Shown piece by piece: positions 34,600 to 46,060 of a DNA stretch of 64,000 bases. Source of the DNA: Hexactinellida sp. DTS-2022 (lineage: Eukaryota; Porifera; Hexactinellida); assembly GCA_028753945.1 (NCBI GenBank), contig JAPNXP010000010.1, positions 2,173,042 through 2,237,041 on the forward strand. Direction: 5' to 3'. The position numbers and the translations under genes were made by a program. Position 1 is the stretch's first letter, and each line of letters begins with the position of its first letter. The notes beneath the pieces are model-generated. The model made no database searches, had not been told where the DNA came from, and worked only from the letters and a program-made list of their open reading frames with translations.

Positions 34600-34783
34600 T
34601 ATCAGGCTTTCATCTGGGTGCGCAATATATATCATAAATTTGTTATCGTTCGCATATCCATTCAGCTTCAACTAGGTAAATAGGGATTTTAGTATTGTTT
34701 AGGTAAGTAATAGTTTAATTTGCGAACCCACAGGTGAGCAGATTTACAAAGGTATTAGAAAGTGGACTATTAGAGACAATTAA
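34600..34783. other. MITE end fragment and short interval
   Basis: Begins CAGGCTTTCATCTGGGTGCG (34603), a single end of the 28375 MITE family. No gene. Confidence 0.5.
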
Positions 34784-37012
34784 GGTCCAGGTATACTCTA
34801 GAGCACTTCTACCAAAAGTATTTACCCAATTTAACTCAATTTTTTACAGCGTATATACTTCTTCTTCAGGATGCCAAAAATACAATAATATTGGCATATA
34901 TACTAAGAGAGGAAAAATATATTTTTTAATTTTACCACTATTGGGTAGAAGATCAATCAGCAAAGATTTACAAGACCAATAATATTATTGATTGAATGTG
35001 TTTAGCTGGATGTAATCAAACATATGAGTGCAGGAATTGTGAATATCTGGATTTTTCTGGATTTCAAATACTTTTATGTGATGTCGACTTTCAAATGAAG
35101 ATTTTCCTGATCCAAAATCCAAAAAGCACATGAACTATCCATAATAGAATAAATCTCTGCACTCATTAGTTTTATCTTCACGAGATCTATCCGAAACCGT
35201 TGAGCTTTTGATTCCACGACCAAAATTGACAAAATGACCTATTACACAAAACTGAAAATGTTAGTTTTGAGATATAGGCTTTTGAAATATGAATATAAAA
35301 TTTTAGGTAAAGTATAGAGGAGGTAAACTATTAAATTCACGTTGTTCATTCAAATTCTAACTCACTATGTGTATTGAAGTGAATTAGCCGCCGCCACAAC
35401 CACTTGCACTTCCAAAGCCACTTCCATTCTCCCTCCCAGTTTGGTATTTATCTCTTCACCCAACACCAAGTTGACGTGACCCCACAATTGTTAGGAGCAC
35501 TATTGGGATCCCAATCTAATTCTCCACCCAATAACCACGGCCCTGCGCATTCAATAGTGTTCATTTCAATTTAAATTTGAAATTATTCCACAATTATCCC
35601 TATATTGAACACAAAATTCTAAATTACACCTGTGCCGAGAGAATTTTCGTAGTAATTGCAATTATTTCCATAAAATTTCCAAATAGAACTACAAAAAGTC
35701 TAAAATTACACCTGTGCAGACAGTAATTCCCTTTGTATTTTGATTATTCGTATATGAATCCCTATATTTACCTACCAAACGAAAATTACACCTGTGCCGA
35801 CATTAAAATCCTTTATATTTGCAATTATTCCAATATAAACCTATATTGAACTACCAAAAATCAAAGTTTACACCTGTGCCGACATCAATTTCCATTATAT
35901 TTGCAATTATTTCAATATAAATACTATATTGAACTACCTAAAATCAAAAATTATGCCTGTACCAAAAGCAATTATATTTGTATTTGCAATTATTCCTATA
36001 TAAATCCTATATTGAACTACCTAAAATCAAAAATTACACCTGTACCAAAAGCAATTATATTTGTATTTGCAATTATTCCTATATAAATCCTATATTGAAC
36101 TAACCAAAATCAAAAATTACACCTGTGCCGACATCAATTTCCCTTATATTTGCAATTATTTCAATATAAATACTATATTGAACTACCTAAAATCAAATAT
36201 TACACCTGTACCAAAAGCAATTATATTTGTATTTGCAATTATTCCTATATAAATCCTATATTGAACTACCTAAAATCAAAAATTACACCTGTACCAAAAG
36301 CAATTATATTTGTATTTGCAATTATTCCTATATAAACCTATATTGAACTAACCAAAATCAAAAATTACACCTGTGCCGACATCAATTTCCCTTATATTTG
36401 CAATTATTTCAATATAAATACTATATTGAACTACCTAAAATCAAAAATTACACCTGTACCAAAAGCAATTATATTTGTATTTGCAATTATTCCTATATAA
36501 ATCCTATATTGAACTAACCAAATCAAAAATTACACCTGTGCCGACATCAATTTCCCTTATATTTGCAATTATTTCAATATAAATACTATATTGAACTACC
36601 TAAAATCAAATATTACACCTGTACCAAAGCAATTTTATTTTATTTGCAATTATTCTAATATCAATCCTATATTGAACTACCTAAAATCAAAAATTACACC
36701 TGTACCAAAAGCAATTTTATTTGTATTTGCAATTATTCTAAAATAAATCAGATATTGAACTAACTAAAATCAAAAATTACACCTGTGCCAACAGCAATTT
36801 CCCTTTAATATTTTATTAATTTTTAATTTTTTTATTTATCAGAGACGAGGTCACGAAAATGTGTCAAACTTGAAAGATATATGGAGCTTTTCTTAGAAAT
36901 TTCTTGGGAGTACACATGGATATCAATACAATCCAAAAATACAATAAAAACGAAAAAGACCTTTTTTGGGTTTTTTTCGAAATTTTCCATTTTTCTAGAG
37001 TATACCTGGACC
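34784..37012. mobile_element. TTAA-flanked element, 2.2 kb, filled with satellite
   Basis: Perfect 19-bp inverted ends GGTCCAGGTATACTCTAGA, flanked by TTAA at 34780-34783 and 37013-37016. TTAA duplications are used by Kolobok and piggyBac; GG-starting ends fit Kolobok better. No transposase. More than half of the interior is the 83-bp satellite. An inner block (CGAGATCTATCCGAAACCGT near 35180) recurs inverted in the element at 54446, so the two are one family. Confidence 0.88.
35570..36800. repeat. 83-bp satellite, about 15 units, with A-B-B higher order
   Basis: Units of about 80-85 bp each contain ATTACACCTGTNCC...TTTGCAATTATT...TATATTGAACTA. Two unit types alternate: A (TGTGCCGACATCAATTTCCC) and B (TGTACCAAAAGCAATTATA). 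From about 35868 the order is A B B A B B A B A B B A. It lies wholly inside the TTAA element. Short open frames rich in Ile/Tyr over it are artefacts. Confidence 0.92.
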
Positions 37013-37016
37013 TTAA

Positions 37017-37514
37017 ATGTAATGCAGTTGATTCATCTAATAGTATTACATGAGAAATGCATTACAACTGTAGCTTACTTAATTAACGCTTCCAAGGGGT
37101 TGAGCACAATATGACAGCGCATAGCAATATATGGAATTGGTATATTTTATCCATATGTACGATAGTATGCCCATTAGCAGCTACAACAGTTATTAATTAC
37201 AGACGATTAGCTTGCTTGCCTACTCATTTAACTTTTAATTTAATTGTTACGTTTAGGTAGCGTACACCCATCAAATAATTGTACTAGTTATTTGTCGAAG
37301 TTACTTTGGTAAGTGATCAATATTCTGAATAAAATACGGGTAGTCTAACTAGTGATGATGGAGCAATAAAAAATTGATTTTAAATATCTAATAATGTATT
37401 GTAGACATTAATTAGGATATGATTGTCATCAAATTGATATCTTCAAGAATTTTGTAAAGTTAAAAATAGAGAGTAGAAATTACACATATAAGGATATGTA
37501 TTCTGTAATAGTCC
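37017..37514. other. AT-rich interval
   Basis: No gene or element seen. Confidence 0.4.
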
Positions 37515-37699
37515 AATTTAGCTTGTATGCATAAGAGTAACTACTGTAATAGCATTTTTTACACTATAAAAGGCTTCTGTGATGTTATCAATTTTCTCCA
37601 TAGGGTTTGGCTTATAACTGATTAGGCCGTAACTTTGTCAATTATTGTCCGATTCTAGATTTATTTTGGTATATCTTCATCATTTAGCGAGTTCTACAC
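37515..37699. repeat. Left half of the repeat interrupted by the fold-back element
   Basis: Matches the inverse of the right part of 31850-32093. Continues at 40210-40275. Ends in the duplicated GTTCTACAC. Confidence 0.8.
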
Positions 37700-37925
37700 G
37701 GGATACATACAATTCGTGACATTACAATTCGTGACATTACAATTCGTGACAGACAATTCGTGACACATACAATTCGTGACATTACAATTCGTGACACATA
37801 CAATTCGTGACATTACATTTCGTGACATTACAATTCGTGACAAAGTGGTAAACAAGTACTTATCAACAGCCGGATATTCATTGGTTTGGAATAAAAATTA
37901 GTGATGTATAGTGTTATATCAGAAG

Positions 37926-38082
37926 CAGGGCTGGCGGAAGAGGGGCAGTTGGGGCGGCCCCACTTTTTCTGTGATATTTTTGGTACTCTGAAATTTCCCG
38001 GGCGTGTTTTTTTACTCTGCAATCCTCACAATATCATCATAATACAGGCCGCCCCACCTCTCACGAGCTTCCGCCGCCCCTG
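37926..38082. mobile_element. hAT-type MITE in the left fold-back arm
   Basis: Ends CAGGGCTGGCGGAAG and CTTCCGCCGCCCCTG. Target duplication ATCAGAAG is at 37918-37925 and 38083-38090. Body GC-rich (GGGCGGCC units). Confidence 0.9.
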
Positions 38083-39817
38083 ATCAGAAGGAGGGGGTCG
38101 GCGGCCACACCATGACAACTTTTCTGATCTTGGCTAGCCTTTTAAAAAATAGTCTAAATTTAAACTGTCAATGTATTTTTGTTGGACATTATGTAATTTT
38201 ACCATTCAGTAATACAAAAGGATGGTATTTCACATATTATTAGCTACTCCCCTTTGAAGCGTTACTTGTGGCGTTTAATTGCCCCCCATCTTTTTTGACT
38301 GAGCGAATATCATTCCAAAAATTTCTTCTGGGGTACTGTTGCATGGCAGAATTGCTACCGTGGCAGAATTGCTACCTCTATTAGTGGTACCATGGCCTAC
38401 TATATAATACGGCTAGATAAGTCAAGTATTTGCCATTTTATTTCCAGGCCAGTGTTTACTTTCTAATTGCTCGTAAAATAAATCACCTATTGTCATGGAA
38501 TAAACTAAACTTAGGTTTTCAAATAGGCTGGAAACATCTAAAATACTTTTGAGAATGATTTCTCATCGTATTTAATCACAATGACGTAATCAAATATACA
38601 AACCCATATATGGCAATCATGTTAAATAAATGTTAATTTTTTAGATAATTTGGGAATCTAACTTTGCCGTTTTTATCCTAATGCATTTTTCTTGTAAAAA
38701 AACTAACTACATTACAAATTATGTCATTCCTTTCACTCAAATTCTTTTCAACGTCAATGTAAGTAAATAATTATGCTATTGTTATCAAACCATATGTTTT
38801 GTATTTTTTTGAAATGTATAGTTAGATTTTAATCTAAGTCTTAAAAGTGCTGTTTTAATTTACTTTTTTGTGATTTTTTTCAATAAGTTCATAATACTCA
38901 TATATAGCAACATTTGTCCCAGGAAAAATGTTTTTTTTTTTAAAAATTTTTTTTTTTTTTATAAATTTCTCCCCAAAGTGACCTCAAAGGTGAAATTTTT
39001 TGAATTTTTTTTCGGATTCGTCATTCGAGCTGTATTTACGCACTATTTATTATATTATATATCATATCTGGTGATTAGACCTTTCGAATGTCGAATGTTG
39101 AAAATTCACTTAGTGTCCCCCTTGTATTTTTTTGAAATGTATAGTTAGATTTTAATCTAAGTCTTAAAAGTGCTGTTTGACGAAGTACATGTTGCCCAGT
39201 CAGCTTAATGACCGTTCTTGGGACTTATTTAGCTAATGTTCACAAAATCTCTACTTCAATCTCTACTTCATAATTAGTATTAATTACCATTTATGGGTAT
39301 GTATATTTGATTACGTCATTGTGGTTAAATCTGATGAGAAATCATTCTCAAAAGTATTTTAGATGTTTCCAGCCTATTTGAAAACCTAAGTTTAGTTTAT
39401 TCCATGACAATAGGTGATTTATTTTACGAGCAATTAGAAAGTAAACACTGGCCTGGAAATAAAATGGCAAATACTTGACTTATCTAGCCGTATTATATAG
39501 TAGGCCATGGTACCACTAATAGAGGTAGCAATTCTGCCACGGTAGCAATTCTGCCATGCAACAGTACCCCAGAAGAAATTTTTGGAATGATATTCGCTCA
39601 GTCAAAAAAGATGGGGGGCAATTAAACGCCACAAGTAACGCTTCAAAGGGGAGTAGCTAATAATATGTGAAATACCATCCTTTTGTATTACTGAATGGTA
39701 AAATTACATAATGTCCAACAAAAATACATTGACAGTTTAAATTTAGACTATTTTTTAAAAGGCTAGCCAAGATCAGAAAAGTTGTCATGGTGTGGCCGCC
39801 GACCCCCTCCTTCTGAT

Positions 39818-39974
39818 CAAGGGCGGCGGAAGCTCGTGAGAGGTGGGGCGGCCTGTATTATGATGATATTGTGAGGATTGCAGAGTAAAAAAACACGCCC
39901 GGGAAATTTCAGAGTACCAAAAATATCACAGAAAAAGTGGGGCCGCCCCAACCGCCCCTCTTCCGCCAGCCCTG
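39818..39974. mobile_element. Mirror copy of the MITE in the right fold-back arm
   Basis: Inverse of 37926-38082 at the same distance from the end, with the same duplicated CTTCTGAT flanks and one changed terminal base (CAAGGG for CAGGGG). It was copied with the arm rather than inserted independently. Confidence 0.9.
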
Positions 39975-40209
39975 CTTCTGATATAACACTATACATCACT
40001 AATTTTTATTCCAAACCAATGAATATCCGGCTGTTGATAAGTACTTGTTTACCACTTTGTCACGAATTGTAATGTCACGAAATGTAATGTCACGAATTGT
40101 ATGTGTCACGAATTGTAATGTCACGAATTGTATGTGTCACGAATTGTCTGTCACGAATTGTAATGTCACGAATTGTAATGTCACGAATTGTATGTATCCC
40201 GTTCTACAC

Positions 40210-40275
40210 GTGTCCATATAGCGTTTTAGCCTAACTCCACTAAATCTAGGAGGTGTTTATTACTGAAGTTGCACC
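40210..40275. repeat. Right half of the repeat interrupted by the fold-back element
   Basis: Inverse of 31850-31915 (TTTAGTGGAGT, AAACACCTCCTAGA and surroundings). Confidence 0.8.
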
Positions 40276-41559
40276 CAAAGAGGTTTCAGCCCCAATTTAT
40301 GGCAGAAATTAACCGATTATTCAAAATTTTCTTCTCCTATCAGCAGTAGCGGCGTCAGCCCAAATTGAGTCCCCCCGTAATTATAGAGAGCCCCCTCGTA
40401 ATTTTGGGCAAGCCTTCGCGCATTCTTTTGAATTCGATAAAAAAGTTGTAATTTGAGTACGATAACTTATGTTTTAAAGTTTGTTTGTCTTTCTGGCAAT
40501 CGTACGTGCACTCTTATTACTCGAAATAATTAAAAGTTAATTTGAAGCGTACACTTGGCACCCTCGAAAAAGAGTCTCGGCATTCCCAGCCCCCCCCCGT
40601 TCTTTGATTCCTAGAATTTTATGATGAATCCAATAGTCAAATAAAAATTGGGGGTTTAGTAGAACATTTTTGAGTTATGGACCAGACAAATTTTGAAAGG
40701 TGTCAAGTGTGTCCAAAACGTGTTAATCAAAAATTGTAACACCAGGTGCATATTAGACGGTCCATCCGCCACTACATCCCAAGTTTCAGCCCATCAAAAC
40801 TATAAAGTTCTGGCCAGGGCACCGTTACGGAGAAAAAAACTGGGCCACTATGCTATAGTACAGTCGCCACAGTAAAAAGTAGGGGGGTGTAATAATTCAG
40901 AGATAATTCGGAGATAGTTTGATGATCTTTGAAAACATATTTCAAGAGTCAGAAATTTGAACTTTTAGATTTTAGAATTTCTCCCTTCTTTGTTTATCAC
41001 TACTTTCATTTGTTCATTTAATGTTCATATTTGAATTAGGAAGGGCACCAAATCAATTCAATATAGTTTGATTCAGTAGGCTTGCTGTTGATTAGTGCTA
41101 TATAGTAACCCATCAAATCAGAAATTTGTGAATTTTAATAAAGCTGTACACTGCTCAGCGAAACATTTTATTTTTCAATAATATTTTGAAATTGTATTTT
41201 TGAATAATATATTTAAATTCGTTGTCCACATCTCCAGAGCGTAAATAACAAAAACTTACCAGAAGAAGCACACTCTCCCATCCCGTCTCCGAGGAATTTA
41301 TTCCTGTTTGGAATTATGATGGAATCCTATAGAAACGCCCACAAATCTTGTAGGTAATGGATAGAAAGTGTACTATTGAAATTCTTTTCCATCGAATTGC
41401 CACGACAACAATAACTTTTAATGCCTAATATTACTTTGGATCTCATTCCAAAATGTCTTGTAATTTTCTAAAATACTTGAACTCACTTCCGGAATCTTTC
41501 TACCGCCACTCAATTATTTCTTGTTTTTTAGTTCATAAAATTTAGCTTGTTATAGTTGA
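40276..41559. other. Upstream region of the cap methyltransferase gene
   Basis: No gene. CAGTAGCGGCGTCAGCCC at about 40344 resembles one end of a CAGTGGCGTAGCC-type MITE; its partner is missing. A polyC run lies near 40590. The block at 41267-41297 is shared with 28268-28298. No TATA box or start site could be assigned. Confidence 0.4.
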
Positions 41560-44184
41560 ATGGCTAAAATTTATCTAGATGTTAAGGACTCGCACTGCTT
41601 CTCTAATCAAAATATTAAACGAAACGCAATTCATTGTAGTGTAGTAGAAAACAGTTTGACTTGCCAGAAAAAATTGAGGAATGACTTGGTGAACAAATTT
41701 GGTACTCTACCTTTCGTTGACACAGAAGACTTGACATTTCAGAGTAGCCCTAGTCCGGATAGCTCTGAAGTTGATAATAATAATAATCTAACAAATGCGT
41801 TTCCTCATGAAAAAGTTAATATCTCGAATATTAATCATGACCTTGACTGCAGCTCCTGTGTGACTGATGCTTGCATTTTTCAACCAAGTGCAATTCATAT
41901 CGGATATTCTCAAAAGGTTGAGAAAATGATGCAAAAAATGGGTTACAAAGTATCAAAAGGTTTAGGTGCAGAAGAACAAGGATCAACATTACCCATTGAA
42001 TATTTAAAACATTCTGGCCGAACTGGAATTGGGTATTCCTCATTATTCCCAATCGATTCTTCTAATCCATTAGTACATAAAGGTGAATTACTTTCTTCGG
42101 TAGTGGTAAAGTGGTTATCATATGAGGATTTTGAATCGTTTCCTCAAATACATTTTATTATTCAATCAAGGAGTTTGGATATTTTAAAAGAAGCGAAATT
42201 TGTTGATGGTAATATTTTTTCATCTCTTTTAGCCAATAAGAGCAAACTCGATATATTAGAGAATCGCGAAGATTTTCTCTTCGCAAGAAAAAGGTCGAAT
42301 CCTTATGAAACCATAGGTAAAGGAATTTTTCAGAATCGTGCCGCCATGAAAATTGCTAATCTTGATTCTATGATTGACTTTGCTTTTACACGATGGTCAA
42401 ATAATTATTCACCAATTAGCACAATGGATAGCTACTCGGATATATCTCCTTTTTATTTCGCAGATTTATGTGCTGGGCCTGGTGGATTCTCTGAATATAT
42501 CCTTTATCGGCTAGGTTGGAGGGCAAAGGGATTTGGCTTTACTTTACGAGGAGAATGTGATTTTAAGCTTGATGATTTTATTGCAGGAACACCTGAAACC
42601 TTTGAACCTTATTATGGTGTTTTTAATGATGGAGATATTACTAGGAGAGAAAACTTGTTGGCCTTCCAAAAATATGTATTTGAAGTTTCAAATAAATCTG
42701 GAGTAACACTTGTAGTGGGTGATGGTGGCTTTAGCGTTTCTGGTCAAGAAAACAGCCAAGAAATCTTAAGTAAACAGCTTATCTTGTGTCAATTCCTTTG
42801 TGCTACCTCCATTCTTCATGAAGGTGGAAATTTTTTGTGTAAAACTTTCGATCTATTTACCAATTTTAGTGTAAATCTAATATATTTAATGTATCGTTGC
42901 TTCTGTCGTATTTCAATTGTTAAACCATGCACTTCGCGTCCTGCTAATTCTGAACGTTATATTATTTGTAATGGTTTTAGACTTAGAGAAGGGAAGAAAG
43001 TATTCGGGATTTTACTTGAGGTAAATGATAAAATTAATCAAATTAAACCTAGTGGCGAAGATATTAATGCATTTCTTTCTAATGATATGCTAGGAAAGGA
43101 ATTGTTATTTAAATATATTTTGAAATCGAATAATTTGATTGCCAACATTCAAAACGATGCTCTTCAGAAATTGATCTCCTTTATTCATGAAAAGTACAAA
43201 TCTACAGATTTTCACATTACTATGAAAACATCCTGTTTTTTGGCATGGAAGATACCGGAGGTAGTTCGTTCCAATTTCAAATGTAAATATGTAGACCCTA
43301 ATATTTACTTTGATGAATTTTGTAAACATTCAAATTTTGGTTCAAGAAGCGTATTTAACGTATCTAGCTATAATAGATTAAATAATACAAACATAGATAC
43401 ATTCTCAGAGATACATTCTTGGCATTGCTATCCCTTATATGGAAGAAGATTGATTTTAGTCAGCTTAGGAAGAGATAAAATATATTTTTGGGATTGTACT
43501 AGTGAACCAATTCGTTTCACACATATCAGTTCAATAATTGAGCAAACATTAGAAATTCCAAGAAACACTATTTTAGAGGTATTGCTAGTTGATACATTTT
43601 CAATTAATAATAGCACAGAGGCAAAACCTTCAGGTAAACAAGTATGGTTAATTGATATATATGCAATATCTGACTACAATGTTTCCAACTGGACCCGTTT
43701 ACGAAGACTTAAACTAATCAAATTACTTTACCAAGTTATACATAAACCACTCTCCAATTATATTCAACTTCGTCCCATTCTCTCATTCAATCTAAATGAA
43801 TTGCCTAATCTCCTGAATAATGTAATTTTGGGAGAGAAAAAAAATGGTTGTATAAAGCAGGCTTGTCTTAAATTGAGAGAAAATTCTTTTGTAAGCATTA
43901 CTGGCATAATATTTACAAGAACCATTAAACACCCCTGGATTGCTAGAATTTCTAAAACCCATAAGAAGATTTATTATTTTAATACAAAAACTAATATTAG
44001 TTCATTTGATGTTCCTGAAGAATCTACAATGGATGCTTATTCAAGTCTTAAAAGTAGAATGATTTGGTTTTGGAGTAACCCAGAAGACATTTTGTCGGAT
44101 AAGAAATTGATTTTTTCAGGTCTTTATGACACTTCTACTATTGATTCTTCTAGATTCACTGAGTTCATATCCAAAAGATTATAA
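41560..44184 (+). CDS. CMTR1: Cap-specific mRNA (nucleoside-2'-O-)-methyltransferase 1, single exon
   Basis: 874 codons without a break, against about 835 residues in human CMTR1. The enzyme methylates the ribose 2'-O of the first transcribed nucleotide of capped mRNA (cap 1), in the nucleus. Domains: G-patch about 118-160 (EKMMQKMGYKVSKGLGAEEQ, whose partner in the family is DHX15); RrmJ/FtsJ methyltransferase about 240-480 with SAM loop ADLCAGPGGFSEY (301-313) and catalytic tetrad K264 (NRAAMK), D388 (GDGGFSV), K428 (CKTFDLF), E465 (PANSERY); a guanylyltransferase-like region about 615-770 (RRLILVSLGRDKIYFWD); and a C-terminal WW domain about 790-820 (HPWIARISK...YYFN), with Phe at the second Trp position, as in human (SSFDVP). 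ATG 41560 is the first in frame. No intron: an intron-poor gene or an intact old retrocopy. There is no polyA tract or target duplication to prove retroposition. Confidence 0.95.
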   Translation: MAKIYLDVKDSHCFSNQNIKRNAIHCSVVENSLTCQKKLRNDLVNKFGTLPFVDTEDLTFQSSPSPDSSEVDNNNNLTNAFPHEKVNISNINHDLDCSSCVTDACIFQPSAIHIGYSQKVEKMMQKMGYKVSKGLGAEEQGSTLPIEYLKHSGRTGIGYSSLFPIDSSNPLVHKGELLSSVVVKWLSYEDFESFPQIHFIIQSRSLDILKEAKFVDGNIFSSLLANKSKLDILENREDFLFARKRSNPYETIGKGIFQNRAAMKIANLDSMIDFAFTRWSNNYSPISTMDSYSDISPFYFADLCAGPGGFSEYILYRLGWRAKGFGFTLRGECDFKLDDFIAGTPETFEPYYGVFNDGDITRRENLLAFQKYVFEVSNKSGVTLVVGDGGFSVSGQENSQEILSKQLILCQFLCATSILHEGGNFLCKTFDLFTNFSVNLIYLMYRCFCRISIVKPCTSRPANSERYIICNGFRLREGKKVFGILLEVNDKINQIKPSGEDINAFLSNDMLGKELLFKYILKSNNLIANIQNDALQKLISFIHEKYKSTDFHITMKTSCFLAWKIPEVVRSNFKCKYVDPNIYFDEFCKHSNFGSRSVFNVSSYNRLNNTNIDTFSEIHSWHCYPLYGRRLILVSLGRDKIYFWDCTSEPIRFTHISSIIEQTLEIPRNTILEVLLVDTFSINNSTEAKPSGKQVWLIDIYAISDYNVSNWTRLRRLKLIKLLYQVIHKPLSNYIQLRPILSFNLNELPNLLNNVILGEKKNGCIKQACLKLRENSFVSITGIIFTRTIKHPWIARISKTHKKIYYFNTKTNISSFDVPEESTMDAYSSLKSRMIWFWSNPEDILSDKKLIFSGLYDTSTIDSSRFTEFISKRL

Positions 44185-45825
44185 TATCTTAAATATTTGA
44201 CTAATCAATTACTGTTTATTGTCAAATATTCCGGAAACTGCAATCCACCATGGATGAGTAATATTTATGCGTTCGTTAATTTAGTTCTTTTTGTTCTTAA
44301 TAACAAACACAACACCCGCAGCCCCATGAAAAAACTTATTGGCATGATTGTGTCCAACCACGAGATTAACAGTGTTTGAACAACGTGGATTATACATGTC
44401 AATAATAACTTTTTATTGCATCAATTGAGGTGCATAATATTCAATACAATAAGCAGGCATGCATTTCTAAGAATAACTATGAGTGTGAAGTTGGCTTGGT
44501 ATTCGACCAGGAACGCTTCATTCAGATATTTGACTCACTTAGTTATCAGATTTGATTAAATTTATTATCATTCGACACGGGAGATACGGAAGTTTCTGTA
44601 ATATAATATATTTATAAAAAAATTAACTTTCATTTGGTTATTTTTTTCAAACAAAGTAGGGTTGGTATTTCATCAAAAATCACTATCTCAGAATTAGATT
44701 ACAAATCTGAAAATATGTAATTATACATTAGAGAGATGGAGGTTTGTGATAAAATATCCCAAATTTTGGAGTTAGAAACATTCACACTTCAAGTTGAGAA
44801 AAAGAGTCCAAGTAGAATTTTGAAAAGTCCACTCAGCAGGGTTCAAAGTGTCAATTCCTATCCAATATCAAAAATATAATTTATTTTGGTATCATTCATT
44901 AGTGGGGAGACACGGAGGTTTACCCCAATGTCACTAGATTCTCGAATATTCCCTAAATAGCTGACAAATTAGTATATTAAAAATGACGTAATCTCTGTTT
45001 TTATTGTATTCCCTTTTCAACTTTGAGCTCAAATTCCGAGATAAAAATAGAATCAGAATCGATTCAAACTTACAGATACTTTCTCTGATATATTATAATT
45101 CAATCCCCTCAAAAAAAACAGGGATCGCTCGTGAATTATTTCAGTATTTTTTTTTGAAAACATTAATTAACTAAGCAGCAAGCTCAGTAATAACAGTAAT
45201 TTCTCACAAGTAGAATTTGCGTCACACAATCGTTAGTTCCACTTGCACATTTTTAAAGGGATTTAGTTGTTGCGCATATACTATACTTAGAATATTTATG
45301 TTTACTCAGGATTGAAATAGATTTCGAACTTTAATGTGACACGGTACTGTTTTCCCGGAAATGCCCCCCCCCCCCCCATACAGAGTTGGCCCCGGGAGTC
45401 CAATTCTGTAAATATCATTTTGCATACGATAATCGACCCCTTTGGACCCCACTTTTCTTTATACTGCAAAGTCATTTACTTGTGTGTCTATACAAAATAT
45501 GTCACAACCATTAATTACTCAATTACCAGAAAATCATTAAAAGTGAATAAATCATGTTTAGAATTTCCTAAATATATTTTGACATGCAATCTATCCGAAT
45601 CTGAATTAAAATTCAAACCGGCGAATTTTTTACATTTTTAACGTCACTAAAGTTCAAAATACCTTATTTTTTTCGCAATAGGATCTAGCATCGTGAATTA
45701 TTGGTAAATGCTGAAAATGATAGATTATTGTTTAAGCACTCCTAAATATTCGTTGACATGCTATCTGTATGTGAAATACAAATTCGATTCGATCAATTTG
45801 TTTATTTATCCTTGTTTATTGATTA
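44185..45825. other. Downstream intergenic region
   Basis: AT-rich. No clear AATAAA immediately after the gene. A polyC run at 45363-45377. Related phrases (GGAGATACGGAAGTTT near 44580, GGGGAGACACGGAGGTTT near 44905) hint at a diverged internal repeat. Confidence 0.45.
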
Positions 45826-46060
45826 CTAGCGCGCTTCGCTTGCTAGGTCGCTTCGCGGCAGAAACAACCACACACACCAACCGCTTCGCGGCTGGTGTGT
45901 GTTTTATATACTAAAGCGTAAATAGGCCTAATAGTCAAATTTACCCACGTGAAATTTTAATGATTACGTCATCATGCGATAATGAGTTAGCATAGTGGCG
46001 ATCTGGTGTGACCAACGTGTCCGCATCATTAACGGTGTCCCTTATAGTAAACTGATAAAT
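45826..46060 (-). mobile_element. Helitron-like 3' end
   Basis: On the minus strand it ends CGCGAAGCGACCTAGCAAGC...GCGCTAG followed by T, after the hairpin CCGCGAAGCGG and the CACACACCAACC/GGTGTGTG pair. Inner part (CACGTTGGTCACACCAGA) is shared with 3170-3200 and 55935-55955. No matching 5' end found. Confidence 0.6.

Larger units (their letters stand above)
37700..40200. mobile_element. 2.5 kb fold-back element, MULE-like, with 9-bp target duplication
   Basis: Ends GGGATACATACAATTCGTGAC and inverse, flanked by GTTCTACAC at 37691-37699 and 40201-40209. The arms, about 37700-38620 and 39275-40200, are near-identical inverse copies around a 650-bp AT-rich spacer. The first 140 bp of each arm is a tandem array of CAATTCGTGACATTA-type units. 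Nine-bp duplications and repeat-rich ends suggest a non-autonomous Mutator-like element. No transposase. The spacer contains a direct repeat (about 38805-38860 and 39125-39178). Confidence 0.9.

Noticed and set aside
35570-36800. CRISPR-like regularly spaced repeat
   Set aside because: Units are contiguous 83-bp satellite repeats inside a TTAA transposon in a eukaryotic genome; there are no unique spacers.
37901-38083. 60-codon open frame, repeated at 39817-39999
   Set aside because: Spans a MITE inside fold-back arms; not a gene.
41262-41300. Spliced-leader or U1-like RNA gene
   Set aside because: Only a GTAAGT next to a shared block; no convincing Sm site, stem structure or defined 5' end.
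44197-44379. 60-codon open frame just after CMTR1
   Set aside because: Too short, no features, follows the stop of the real gene.
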